A stretch of 64,000 nucleotides of DNA from Chthonobacter albigriseus (GCF_013839445.1 NZ_JACDIT010000001.1:1-64000), one strand, 5' to 3'; counted from the stretch's first letter, positions 36,636 through 45,281 are shown. The notes: generated by a model from the letters alone, not told the origin. Made by a program: numbers and translations.

Positions 36636-36861
36636 TTGAGACCTCATCGACGAATAAGCCGAGCAACGTGAATTCAAGCTAACCAGCCCGATGCGTATTC
36701 ACAAGGCTTTAACGATGTTTTCGCGGCGTCCTCTCAAATGTTGATTAACGCCGCAACGCTCCGTTTACCAGTCGGGATGCTAACGAAACGTTAAGCAACC
36801 GACCTTCGCCCTGGGTGCGGAAGCGCGGTTTGCCGCGCTCCCGAAGTGTCGAGTTCAGCGT

Positions 36862-38006
36862 TCCAGACCTCAGTCGCCGATCGAGCGGATCGCCGACTTG
36901 GCGTTGGCGACGTCGGCGATCGGGCCGGCGGTGCCGGAGGTGATCGTGTTGACGACGCTGAGGAACTTGGTGATCTCCACCGACTTGGCGTTGGAGACGA
37001 ACAGGATGTCCTTGTCCTGCATCGGGAACTGCTGCACGGCGAAGAAGGCCGAGGGATCGCGCAAGTTGGCGCGGAACACCACCGGAACCGTGTCCTCGGT
37101 GAAGCGCGTGACGTCGGCGCCGACCTTGGCCAGTTCCGCCTTGGAGACCTGGCGGTAGACCAGCACGTAGGTCGGATCGGCGCGCTCGTCGAGCAGGCCG
37201 CCGGCCTTGCCCAGCGCGTCGCCCAGCGTCAGGTTCGCCTCGGCGAAGTCGAAGCGGCCGGACAGGCCCGTCGCGCCGAAGGCCAGGTAGGTCCGACGCT
37301 CGCGGTTGATGTAGACCGTGTCGCCCGGCACCACGTAGACGTTCTCACGCGGGTTGGCGACGATGTCGTCGAACAGCACCGTTGACTGGCGGCCGCCGCG
37401 CTGCAGCGTGACGTAGGTCTCCACCCCCGGGGTGGCGAGGCCGCCGGCGCGGGAGATCACGTCGAGGATGCGCTCGCCGTTGGGGTTCAGCTCCAGCTTG
37501 GCCGGAGAGTTCACGTCGCCCAGCACCGAAACCTCGGCCGAGCGGCTCTGCAGCACGGTGACCAGCACCTGCGGCTCGATCGCGCGGTTGGCGAGCGCGT
37601 TCTCGATGTCGCGCTGGACCGCGTCGACGGTGCGGCCGGTCGCCTGGATGCGGCCCGCGTAAGGGACCGTCAGCGTGCCCGACTTGTCGATGCGCTGGTT
37701 GGGAAGAGTGATGAAGTTGCCGGGGCGCGAGCCCGCGTCGGCCGGGATGAACAGACCGCCGGCGCCCGCCTCGAACACGGCCACCGAGACCACGTCGCCC
37801 ACGCCGAGCGGCAGTTCGGGAGACCCGCCGCCACGCATGCCGAAGGTGGCGCTCGCCGGAGACGGCGCGGCCAGGACGTAGTTCATCAGCGACTTGTTGA
37901 CGTCGACGAGGACGTAGTCGATGCCGGTCTTGCCGCCGGGGTTGCCCAGCCGCGCGACCGCGCTGGATTCAACCGCGCCGCCGTCCGGACCGGACCGTGG
38001 GAGTGC
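36862..38006. repeat. 1145-bp perfect direct repeat, copy 2 (within OPX gene 2)
   Basis: Identical to 2661-3805 at every position compared. It ends where the signal-peptide region begins to differ by synonymous changes. The 5' and 3' flanks (38007-38245 and 36640-36861) show no similarity to those of copy 1. Confidence 0.97.
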
Positions 38007-38078
38007 CGAGCAGCCGGCAACCGTGAGCAGTGCCGCCAGAACGCCGGTGACACGAAGGAGATTTCTAGAACGCAACAT
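36870..38078 (-). CDS. Outer-membrane polysaccharide export lipoprotein (Wza/OPX family), copy 2
   Basis: A 402-aa OPX lipoprotein, the same as the product of 2669-3877 except for MLRSRNLL in place of MLRSSKTL at the N-terminus. It has the lipobox ending VAGC (Cys23), a Poly_export domain and two SLBB domains. The start at 38078 is preferred over an in-frame ATG at 38138 because the GGGTGG ribosome-site context matches copy 1 and because the longer N-terminus would bury the signal peptide. The gene sits in the second locus with a two-cysteine protein, a cysteine peptidase and a Wzy_C-type protein, so it probably serves a different polymer. Confidence 0.95.
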   Translation of the reverse strand: MLRSRNLLRVTGVLAALLTVAGCSALPRSGPDGGAVESSAVARLGNPGGKTGIDYVLVDVNKSLMNYVLAAPSPASATFGMRGGGSPELPLGVGDVVSVAVFEAGAGGLFIPADAGSRPGNFITLPNQRIDKSGTLTVPYAGRIQATGRTVDAVQRDIENALANRAIEPQVLVTVLQSRSAEVSVLGDVNSPAKLELNPNGERILDVISRAGGLATPGVETYVTLQRGGRQSTVLFDDIVANPRENVYVVPGDTVYINRERRTYLAFGATGLSGRFDFAEANLTLGDALGKAGGLLDERADPTYVLVYRQVSKAELAKVGADVTRFTEDTVPVVFRANLRDPSAFFAVQQFPMQDKDILFVSNAKSVEITKFLSVVNTITSGTAGPIADVANAKSAIRSIGD

Positions 38079-38245
38079 GGACCACCCGTCGTTTCCCCGA
38101 TTCTCATTTTGATTACGATAAGAGCACGGGGATTCCAAACCCTTAAATTCTAGGCGAATTGAAATGAGTCGCGCCGCGACTTTTGTGTCGCAGTTCTCCG
38201 GGCTTTTTTGTCCGATCGATGCTGTGGGGAGGGAGTCCCGGACGG

Positions 38246-39004
38246 TCAGTGGGGCGGCGGCCGGTAACCTTTCGAGGAGAGGTCCCTGAGGCGGGATGCC
38301 GGCAGGTCGCGGGAGGCCTCTGCGAGGTAGGGCACCGCCGCATCGGGGAGCGCGGTCAATAGCCGCGCCGCTTCGTCCGCACGCATGAAGCGAGCGACCG
38401 CTGCGAGGTCGGCGCGGAAGGTCTCAGCCGCCGCCGGATAGACGTCCGGCGCCGTGCGCCAGACCGCGAAGCGGGCCTGCACCGCAGCGTAGGTGCTCGG
38501 CGCGCGCACCTGCGACAGGGCGAGCAGCCGGGCCGTCTCGGCCCGGTTCGCCGCGACCGAACGGCGGACGGCGGCGTAGCGGGCCCACAGATCCCCGTCG
38601 CCGGGATTGCAGGAAAGTGCGCGCCGCAGAACGGTCAGAGCGTTGCCGGCGGTCTTCTCCCAGCGGTCGTAGTCCGCGGCTGGATCCTGGCGATCGAGAT
38701 GGGTCAGTTGCGCGGTGACGGCGGCATCGACGACATCCGGACGGCAGGTCACGGCCGTCCAGGCGAGCCCGGTGGCCGCATGACGCTGCACCCGGTCGTC
38801 CGCCACGGGAGCGCCCTGCTGGAGGGCGGTGGCGGCCGTGCGGAGCGGTTCGCTCTGGAGATCGACGAGAAGGGAGAAGCCGGCGAGCGGGACGAGCCCG
38901 AGCGCGGTGAACGCCGACAGCAGGCGGACGGCAAGGCCCCCGCCGGTGCGCACCCTCGGCGCGCGGTCCTCGCCCGGTTCCCGATCCACGCGGTTCCCCT
39001 CCAC
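38246..39004 (-). CDS. Membrane-anchored protein of unknown function with two spaced cysteines (paralogue 2)
   Basis: A 252-aa protein with a charged cytosolic N-terminus (about 25 residues), one hydrophobic segment (LLSAFTALGLVPLAGFSLLV) and a helical periplasmic domain. VTCRPDV and RRALSC place two cysteines 45 residues apart, as in the protein at 13453-14223, followed in both by a W-containing helix (GDLWARYAAVRR here). Beyond this the two have diverged. It is encoded between OPX gene 2 and the cysteine peptidase, 70 bp after the peptidase stop. No known family was recognised. Confidence 0.8.
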   Translation of the reverse strand: MEGNRVDREPGEDRAPRVRTGGGLAVRLLSAFTALGLVPLAGFSLLVDLQSEPLRTAATALQQGAPVADDRVQRHAATGLAWTAVTCRPDVVDAAVTAQLTHLDRQDPAADYDRWEKTAGNALTVLRRALSCNPGDGDLWARYAAVRRSVAANRAETARLLALSQVRAPSTYAAVQARFAVWRTAPDVYPAAAETFRADLAAVARFMRADEAARLLTALPDAAVPYLAEASRDLPASRLRDLSSKGYRPPPH

Positions 39005-39074
39005 CGGATGAGGAACCGTTTTCGCGCGTTATGGTAAACAACCCGTTGAGATGTCGGCCGGCCGGCGGTTCGCC

Positions 39075-39677
39075 TCAGAGCGAAACCCAGCGGCGCGGAT
39101 CCTCGGGCGACTGCATCTTCACCCAGGACAGGCCGGCCTCGCGCCACGGGCGGATCCGGCTGGTCCGGTTGTCGAGCACCACGTCGCCGTCGCTGGTGCG
39201 CACGACGAGCACCGCGTGCCCCTCGCCGTCGGAGGTGCGGGCGACCGCCAGCAGCAGCGCCGAACTGGGGATGCCCTGCGCCATCAGGCGGTGACGCTTG
39301 GTGATTGCGAAATCCTCGCAGTCGCCTTCCCGCGGGGCGAGGCTCCAGATGTCCTTCATCGGGCCCTTGGGGCGGTCGGCCTTCGGGCGGATCGACTTGT
39401 TGACGTCGCGGTTCACCTGGTCGAGCAGCGCAACCATGCCGTCGTCGAGCGAAACCACATCGGCACTGCCGCCGGTGCGGGCGCATTCGCCGGGGTTCTT
39501 GGAGCAGAAGATCACGTAGGCCATCGGGGCCAGCGTCGCCTTCTTAGGGTTCATCGGCGCCATGGAAGCCGCCTTGAAAGCGCCGGCGATGGTCGCCGGG
39601 CCGGCCCAGGCGGGCGCCAGGCTGGAGGTCAAAAGGCCGAAGGTCAGGACCACGGTCGCGAGTGCAGAACGCTGCAT
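39075..39677 (-). CDS. Periplasmic transglutaminase-like cysteine peptidase (BTLCP/LapG family)
   Basis: A 200-aa exported protein (signal peptide ending APAWAG near residue 26) of the bacterial transglutaminase-like cysteine proteinase family. The catalytic triad is visible as Cys120 (EGDCEDFAITKR), His154 (GEGHAVLVV) and Asp169 (VLDNR). The characterised relative LapG cleaves a surface adhesin under control of LapD, but no LapA- or LapD-like gene is seen here. In this locus it could process a protein linked to polysaccharide export. The gene is 90 bp downstream of the Wzy_C-type gene and probably shares its transcript. Confidence 0.92.
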   Translation of the reverse strand: MQRSALATVVLTFGLLTSSLAPAWAGPATIAGAFKAASMAPMNPKKATLAPMAYVIFCSKNPGECARTGGSADVVSLDDGMVALLDQVNRDVNKSIRPKADRPKGPMKDIWSLAPREGDCEDFAITKRHRLMAQGIPSSALLLAVARTSDGEGHAVLVVRTSDGDVVLDNRTSRIRPWREAGLSWVKMQSPEDPRRWVSL

Positions 39678-39767
39678 CTCGGTCTCCTCTTGGGATGCGA
39701 TGAAGGCACCCTACCGGAGCGCGTGTTGCAGCCGGGTTCGAACCGAGGGCAGAAATAAAATCGAATT

Positions 39768-41162
39768 TTAACGGAATCCGGGCGCCGCGGACCGCCCCCT
39801 GGAGAGGCCGGCCAGGGCTCCGAGCACGGCCGCCGCCATCATTGCGACGCCGTGGATCTGCAGCGAGAAGTCCACCGCCGAGTGGGCGAGCATCACCGCG
39901 AGCACGGCAAGACCGGTGGCGCCGGCCCAGCGGAAGCGGTTGCGCTGCTTCAGGCCGCGCAGAAAGGTGCGCCCCAGAAGGAGGACGACGACCGCGAGCA
40001 CCAGAACGAACGGCAGGCCCAGCGTGATCAGACCCTCCATGTAGCCGTTGTGGGCGCGCTCCAGCACCCCGGTGAGGCCGCAGGCCACGTCGCGGTAGGG
40101 CTCGAAGGCGAGCTTGAAGGTGGCAAAGCCGGTGCCGAAGGGCTGGTTGTCGGCCGCGGCACGGGCGAGCGAAGGCAGCAGGCAGTAGCGCAGGTCTTCC
40201 ACGATGCTCACCTGCTGGGCGCGTTCCAGCACCCGGCCGCCGAATACGGCGAGCACCAGAGCGATGATCCCCGCGCCAACGAGCACGGCCCTGCGCAAGC
40301 CGCCGGCCGGCGGTTCGCCCTCCAGGTCCAGCCCGGGACGGCGCCGGGCGAGCGCGGCGATCAGCACGAGAACGCCGAGGGCCGAGGCGGCGATGCCGGC
40401 GCGGGACTCGGTGAGGAGCAGGGAGAGGCCGACGACGGCGATCGGCAGCGCCTGCACGAGCACTCCCCACTCGCGGCGGGAAAGGCCGCCGCGCCCCGGC
40501 GTCGTCAGGCGCGTCAGCATGGACGGCCAGTTCACCGTCGCTCCGGCGCCGGCCATGCGCCCGATCAGCACCACGAGCGTGATGCCGAGGAAGGTGGCGG
40601 TGGTGTTCCGGTTCACGAACACGGAGGTCAAGGTGCTGAAGAAGTAGCGGCGCTGGAAGTAGAGCTGCTTGTCCGGCATGAAGAACAGCTGGAACAGCCC
40701 ATAGAGCGCGACGATCAGACCGAAGGCGGCGAGCGCGCGCAGCAGACGGTCGGCCGACCTGTCTTCACGCGCCGCGGTGACGGCGACAGCAAACAGCAGG
40801 AAAGGGGCGACCAGGGCGCCGATCCCGGCGATGCTGGCGGCCGGATCGATCGAGATGGACCGGCGGGCCGCCCCGGTGATCGGGGCCGTCTCCTTCCACA
40901 TGGGATGGGTGAAGGGATTGTCGGGAAGGTCGAGCGCCTGGAAGGCGACGTAGGCGGCGAGAAGCACGGCCAGCACCAGCGCGGTGCGGGAGAGGTCACG
41001 GGCGCCGATGTGCTCGCGCCAGAACACGGTCACCACGACGTAGACCAGCGCCGTGAGGAGGACGCTGAGGTCGAGCGCCGTCTGCGACACGCTGCCGAGC
41101 GGGATCACCGCGACCGCGACCACGGTCACGACCAGCCAGCGCGGCACGCCCAGCCTCGACAT
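39768..41162 (-). CDS. Wzy_C / O-antigen-ligase-like membrane protein (paralogue 2)
   Basis: A 464-aa polytopic inner-membrane protein with about 10-12 hydrophobic segments. The periplasmic loop YFFSTLTSVFVNRNTTATFLG (residues cited in part) resembles the G..F.NRN..A..L motif of O-antigen ligase/Wzy_C proteins. The C-terminal part parallels the protein at 11846-13270 (G.GF.T..., GR.F..G, H.A..F.LQ..G.A). It is predicted to polymerise or attach glycan in the periplasm. It heads the leftward group Wzy_C, cysteine peptidase, two-cysteine protein, OPX. Whether it acts as polymerase or ligase cannot be told from sequence. Confidence 0.88.
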   Translation of the reverse strand: MSRLGVPRWLVVTVVAVAVIPLGSVSQTALDLSVLLTALVYVVVTVFWREHIGARDLSRTALVLAVLLAAYVAFQALDLPDNPFTHPMWKETAPITGAARRSISIDPAASIAGIGALVAPFLLFAVAVTAAREDRSADRLLRALAAFGLIVALYGLFQLFFMPDKQLYFQRRYFFSTLTSVFVNRNTTATFLGITLVVLIGRMAGAGATVNWPSMLTRLTTPGRGGLSRREWGVLVQALPIAVVGLSLLLTESRAGIAASALGVLVLIAALARRRPGLDLEGEPPAGGLRRAVLVGAGIIALVLAVFGGRVLERAQQVSIVEDLRYCLLPSLARAAADNQPFGTGFATFKLAFEPYRDVACGLTGVLERAHNGYMEGLITLGLPFVLVLAVVVLLLGRTFLRGLKQRNRFRWAGATGLAVLAVMLAHSAVDFSLQIHGVAMMAAAVLGALAGLSRGRSAAPGFR

Positions 41163-41337
41163 GGTCCCCCTACCCTCCCACGCTTCCGGCAGAATCAGCG
41201 CTCGGCCGGCAGTATCCGCGAAGGCGGTCGATCATGACAGCGGATGCTTGAAGCGGGGACGGGGCATGCCTACTGTCGTGGCCTGATCGCTCCATGGTCA
41301 AATCTTCGCACGAACCCCGCGATTCGGGAGACCGCCC

Positions 41338-42084
41338 TTGCGCCTCACGTTCGGCTTCCTGGCCTGCCTGCTCGCCGGGCTCGGCTCCGCAATCGCAGCG
41401 GAAGGCGTCATCGGGCGTGACGACCGGGTCGCCACCGAACCGGATGTCTGGCCGCTGATGACGGTCGGCCGGCTGGTGTTCAAGACGGGGGGTTTCTGCA
41501 CGGCGACGCTGGTCGCGCCGGATGCGATCCTGATGGCCCGCCACTGCATCCCGAAGGCCAAGGGCCAGTCCGGGCCGCCGCGCGCCCGGCTCACCCTGTT
41601 CGTGGCCGGCTATTCGAAGGGCCGGCACAAGGGCACGGCGGAGGGCCAGTCCTACGTGCTCGGGTCGGACCATCCGACCGCCATCCCCGCGACGATGCAG
41701 GGCGGCGGACTGGCGTCGTCGTTCGACGACTGGGCACTGGTGAAGGTGACGTCCTACGACGGTTCCCTGAACGGGATCGAACCGGCCGTCCCCTTCGAAG
41801 GCGATCTTTCCGACCTGGTCAACAAGCCGATCATGCTGGCCGGCTACCACCACGACCGGCCGTCGGTGCTTTCGGTCCAGAAGAACTGCCGCGTGCTCGG
41901 CGTGGCGCCCGGCACGCCGCTCTTCCTGCACGACTGCGACCTGAAGGGGCGGGCGAGCGGGTCGCCGATCTTCATCGGCGACGGCAAGGACACGCGGCTG
42001 ATCGGGATCGCGCTCGCCTATTCCAAGCTCGCCGACGGGTCGACCGTCGGGATCGGGCGGGCGGTGCCGGCGCTGAATCCCTGA
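41338..42084 (+). CDS. Secreted trypsin-like serine protease
   Basis: A 248-aa exported S1-type protease. The signal peptide ends near AIAA (residue 21). The triad is visible as His69 in MARHC, an Asp at 130-131 in SFDDWALVKV, and Ser207 in GRASGSP, which replaces the usual GDSGGP. Cysteines at 54/70 and 184/200 could form the classical disulfides. The start is a TTG codon at 41338 with GGGAG upstream, which directly precedes the signal peptide. It is the only rightward gene within the second locus, divergent from the Wzy_C-type gene. Its substrate is unknown. Confidence 0.82.
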   Translation: MRLTFGFLACLLAGLGSAIAAEGVIGRDDRVATEPDVWPLMTVGRLVFKTGGFCTATLVAPDAILMARHCIPKAKGQSGPPRARLTLFVAGYSKGRHKGTAEGQSYVLGSDHPTAIPATMQGGGLASSFDDWALVKVTSYDGSLNGIEPAVPFEGDLSDLVNKPIMLAGYHHDRPSVLSVQKNCRVLGVAPGTPLFLHDCDLKGRASGSPIFIGDGKDTRLIGIALAYSKLADGSTVGIGRAVPALNP

Positions 42085-42096
42085 CCGGCCCTCGGC

Positions 42097-43158
42097 CTAT
42101 TCGGCGGCATCAACGGGGGACCGGAGCGGAGCGGAGGCCGATCCAATGAGCCCGACAGCGAAGGCGGTGTCCTTGGCGAGCGCCTTAAGGCCGAGACCGC
42201 CGGTGATCCGTCCGGTATAGCCACCCATCACCACCTGACGCGCCACTCCCGCCATCCGCTCGTGCAGCGCCTGCGACCGATAAAGGGCGGCGCGGCGGTG
42301 GAGGTTGGCCGCAAGGCGGGCGTAGCGCCGCGCCGCCTTCAGGCGGCGACCCTCAAGCACCGCGTCGGCGAACGGGCCGGCTTGCGCCAGCACGCGCGAC
42401 CGGTCGGCGGCGATGCGGCGCAGCCAGTCGTATCGATCCGCACCGGCGGCCGCGCTGTTGCGGAGCGCCTCGATCGCGGCGGCGCCGGCAGCGGGGGCGC
42501 CCACCACGTTCGAGCCGTGCTGACGATAGAGGGCGAGCGGTTCGGCGATGGCGACCGTGAAGCCGAAAGCATCGGCGAGAAAGCGCGTCCACTGGTCGTG
42601 CGCCATCACGTTGTACTCCGGGAAGAGGTCGCCCGGTCGACGCGCAGGGTCGATCAGCGTCAAGACGGTGCGGCGGATCGCGGTGGAGAAGCCGAAGTCG
42701 ATGTCGAAGGGATCGCGGGCGAGCGGGCTGTAGCGCGCGTCGTCCGTCGGCCCGAGGCGGCGGCCCGGCAGCGGATGGAGCGATGCATCCACCACGGTGG
42801 CGGCGTGCACCACGCCGGCCACCGCCGGATCGGCGAAGGCCGCGTTCAGCCGTTCCAACTTGTGCGGCAGCCAGACGTCGTCCTGGTCGCAGAGCGCGAT
42901 CACGTCGCCGGAACACCGGGCGAAGGCGCCGAGGAAATTGTCGGCGAATCCGAGCCGCCGTTCGTTGTGGACGACCCGCACCGGGAAGGCCGCACGGGCG
43001 GCGAAAGCCTGGACGATGGCAAGGGTGTCGTCCGTGGAGCCGTCGTCCGAGACGACCAGTTCGTCCGGCGGAAGGGTCTGCCGCGCCAGACTGTCCAATT
43101 GTTCGTCGATGAAGCGCGCGCCGTTGAAGGTCGCCATCGCCACGGAAATCGTCGGCAC
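42097..43158 (-). CDS. Family 2 glycosyltransferase
   Basis: A 353-aa GT-A enzyme. ISVAMATFNGARFIDEQLDSL at the N-terminus (cited as VAMATFNGARFI), SDDGSTDDT at the nucleotide site and CDQDDVWLPHKL as the metal-binding region are typical of EPS and O-antigen GT2 proteins. A mid-protein HDQWT segment fits the acceptor side. The C-terminal 90 residues are basic and helical. It converges on the serine protease gene with only 12 bp between stops. It is the only glycosyltransferase of the second locus. Confidence 0.9.
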   Translation of the reverse strand: MPTISVAMATFNGARFIDEQLDSLARQTLPPDELVVSDDGSTDDTLAIVQAFAARAAFPVRVVHNERRLGFADNFLGAFARCSGDVIALCDQDDVWLPHKLERLNAAFADPAVAGVVHAATVVDASLHPLPGRRLGPTDDARYSPLARDPFDIDFGFSTAIRRTVLTLIDPARRPGDLFPEYNVMAHDQWTRFLADAFGFTVAIAEPLALYRQHGSNVVGAPAAGAAAIEALRNSAAAGADRYDWLRRIAADRSRVLAQAGPFADAVLEGRRLKAARRYARLAANLHRRAALYRSQALHERMAGVARQVVMGGYTGRITGGLGLKALAKDTAFAVGLIGSASAPLRSPVDAAE

Positions 43159-43444
43159 GTCGGTCCCCCTCGCCTCCCTGCCGGCGCCGGCGGAATCATG
43201 CTGGCTTCATGGAGCTGCCACGCAGTCTTCACCAACAATCGCCGGATCAATTCGCGCGACCATCTAAGCTCATTTTGATGATGAATTCGGATCCTCCCAG
43301 TTCAACAATTGTCTTTATTGAAGCAATGGTCCGTTTACCAAAACCGCGTCCGGCCGGATCTACACAGCGTTTCTATGGTTTCTGTAGAGGGACGGATAAC
43401 CTTCATGCGCGCAGTGTCGAGCGAAGACAGGGAGAAAGACTCTG
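43159..43444. other. Intergenic region upstream of a small membrane-protein gene
   Basis: About 286 bp, AT-richer between 43250 and 43400. It separates the divergent GT2 gene and the 49-aa protein gene and should hold promoters for both. No specific site is claimed. Confidence 0.4.
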
Positions 43445-43594
43445 ATGCAGAGCTCGTCCATCGCCGCCCGCCGCGCCGCCAAGGCAGCTGCGCATACCGG
43501 AGCGGCCATCCCGCGGGGCTGGTACTTCGTCGGCGCCCTCGGTGTTTCCGGCCTGATGTGGGCCGTGGTCCTGCGCACGACCGGCCTGATCTGA
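43445..43594 (+). CDS. Small single-pass membrane protein (49 aa)
   Basis: A short open frame starting ATG at 43445 with AGGGAG about 12 nt upstream. The N-terminus is basic and Ala/Arg-rich (SIAARRAAKAAAH), followed by one transmembrane segment (GWYFVGALGVSGLMWAVVL) and a short end. Codon use is GC-rich at third positions like the neighbouring genes. No family was recognised. It lies 305 bp before the TolC-like gene and could be independent. Confidence 0.55.
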   Translation: MQSSSIAARRAAKAAAHTGAAIPRGWYFVGALGVSGLMWAVVLRTTGLI

Positions 43595-43899
43595 GGCGGT
43601 CGCAACTGCCGGCGCGACGCCTAGACGTTATCCGGCCTCTCACCTCGACATGAGCCTGACAGGCCCTGGGCAGGCCGTCACCGAACCTCGACAGGCGAGG
43701 TTAACCATTCGTTGTTGCCGATATGCCATGGCCGCGGGATTTGGTTTCCGCTCACGGTTCTGTCAGTCCGGCTCCCCTTGATCGCCCGGTCGAACAGCCT
43801 TTACCTCTGTTCACGCACCGCTGCTGCTTCGCCCTGGATCGTGGTTCCGATTCCGATGCGACCGAGCACGGGCGATCCGTTCCGACCAAGGGGTATGTC
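43595..43899. other. Region upstream of the TolC-like gene
   Basis: About 305 bp with no supported gene. An open frame in phase with the TolC-like gene extends into it but lacks a signal peptide and ribosome site, so it is treated as leader and promoter DNA. Confidence 0.4.
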
Positions 43900-45258
43900 G
43901 TGGCGTCGAACCGGGCACTTCTTCTTTCCGCGGCATTGTTCCTTGCGACCTCGCTGGCACCGGCAAGGGCCGACAGCCTGACCGAGGCGCTTGCCGCCGC
44001 CTATGCAAACAACCCCACCCTGAACGCCGCCCGCGCCTCGACGAGGGCGACGGACGAGGGCGTTCCCCAGGCGCTCGCCGGCTACCGCCCGTCGATCAGC
44101 GCCTTCGCCGATGCCGGCGTCACCTCCACCGACACGACGGCCGGTTCCGGCCAGCTTCGCTCGGCGTCCGCCGGCATCACGCTCACGCAGCCGATCTTCA
44201 GCGGCTTTCGCACGGTGAACGGCACGAAGGCCGCGGAAGCCGCCGTGCGGGCCGCGCGCGAGTCGCTGCGCAACACCGAGCAGAACGTGCTCCTCGACGC
44301 CGCCACCGCCTACATGGACGTGGTGCGCGATCAGGCGATCCTGCGGCTGCGGCAGCAGGACGTACGCTTCCTTCAGGAGCAGGTGCGCGCCGCCGACGAC
44401 CGGCTGACCGTCGGCGAAGGCACGCGGACCGACGTTGCCCAATCCGAAGCGCGGCTGGCCTCCGCCAGTTCGGCCGTGTCGCTCGCCCAGGCCAACCTGG
44501 AGGCCTCCGCCGGCACCTACCGGCAGGTCATCGGCCGCGACCCGCGTGGGTTGCAGCGGGCGAAGGTGCTGAACGGCGTGCTGCCGCGCTCGCTCGACCA
44601 GGCGATCGCCCAGTCCCGCGCCGAGCATCCGGCGATCCTCGCCTCGCAGTTCAATGCCGACGTGGCTTCGTTCAACGTCCAGGTGGTGGAAGGCGAACTG
44701 CTGCCGACCGTCTCGCTCGAGGCGACCGCGCAGCGCTCGTGGGAAGACGGTTTCGGCGCGCGCACAGGCAACAGCGCCCAGGTGGTGGGCCGGATCAACA
44801 TCCCGATCTACGAGGGCGGCCAGGTCTATTCGCGCGTCCGCGAGGCCAAGGAGATCCTCGGCCAGCGCAAGATCGAGGTGGACGTTTCGCGCGACCAGGT
44901 CCAGGCGGCGCTCGTTGCAGCCTGGGGCGGGCTGCAGGCGGCCCGCTCGCAGGTGACCGCGGCGCGCTCGCAGGTCGAGGCCTCTCAGCTCGCGCTGGAG
45001 GGCGTGACGGAGGAGCAGCGCGTCGGCCAGCGCACCACGCTGGACGTTCTCAACGCTCAGGCGGAAGTGACGTCGGCGCAGATCTCGCTGGTCCAGGCCG
45101 AGCGCGACGTGGTGGTGGCGAGCTACGCGGTCCTGTCCGCCGTCGGCCGTCTCTCCGCCACCGGCCTCGGTCTCAAGGTCGCCGCCTACAAGCCGGAGCA
45201 GCACTACCAGCAGGTCCGCGACAAGTGGTTCGGCCTGCGCACGCCCGACGGCCGGTAA
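43900..45258 (+). CDS. TolC-family outer-membrane efflux / type I secretion protein
   Basis: A 452-aa outer-membrane channel protein. From the GTG at 43900 (AAGGGG upstream) the protein begins with a signal peptide ending APARA, then DSLTEALAAAYANNPTLNAAR, the classic TolC start. Two repeated OEP halves follow, each with coiled-coil stretches (NTEQNVLLDAATAYMDVVRD; then EEQRVGQRTTLDVLNAQAE). A longer frame to 43723 would add 59 residues without a signal. No ABC transporter or membrane-fusion partner lies next to it, as is common for shared TolC genes. Palindromic repeats follow the stop. Confidence 0.94.
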   Translation: MASNRALLLSAALFLATSLAPARADSLTEALAAAYANNPTLNAARASTRATDEGVPQALAGYRPSISAFADAGVTSTDTTAGSGQLRSASAGITLTQPIFSGFRTVNGTKAAEAAVRAARESLRNTEQNVLLDAATAYMDVVRDQAILRLRQQDVRFLQEQVRAADDRLTVGEGTRTDVAQSEARLASASSAVSLAQANLEASAGTYRQVIGRDPRGLQRAKVLNGVLPRSLDQAIAQSRAEHPAILASQFNADVASFNVQVVEGELLPTVSLEATAQRSWEDGFGARTGNSAQVVGRINIPIYEGGQVYSRVREAKEILGQRKIEVDVSRDQVQAALVAAWGGLQAARSQVTAARSQVEASQLALEGVTEEQRVGQRTTLDVLNAQAEVTSAQISLVQAERDVVVASYAVLSAVGRLSATGLGLKVAAYKPEQHYQQVRDKWFGLRTPDGR

Positions 45259-45281
45259 CCAGGTAGCCGAGGGGACGCAGT

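Noticed and set aside
38079-38138. A 20-residue N-terminal extension of OPX copy 2
   Set aside because: It would put a hydrophilic stretch before the lipoprotein signal. The internal start has the same ribosome-site context as copy 1.
43723-43899. An N-terminal extension of the TolC-like protein from an upstream ATG
   Set aside because: The extra 59 residues have no signal peptide and no family similarity, while the GTG at 43900 has a good ribosome site directly before a signal peptide.
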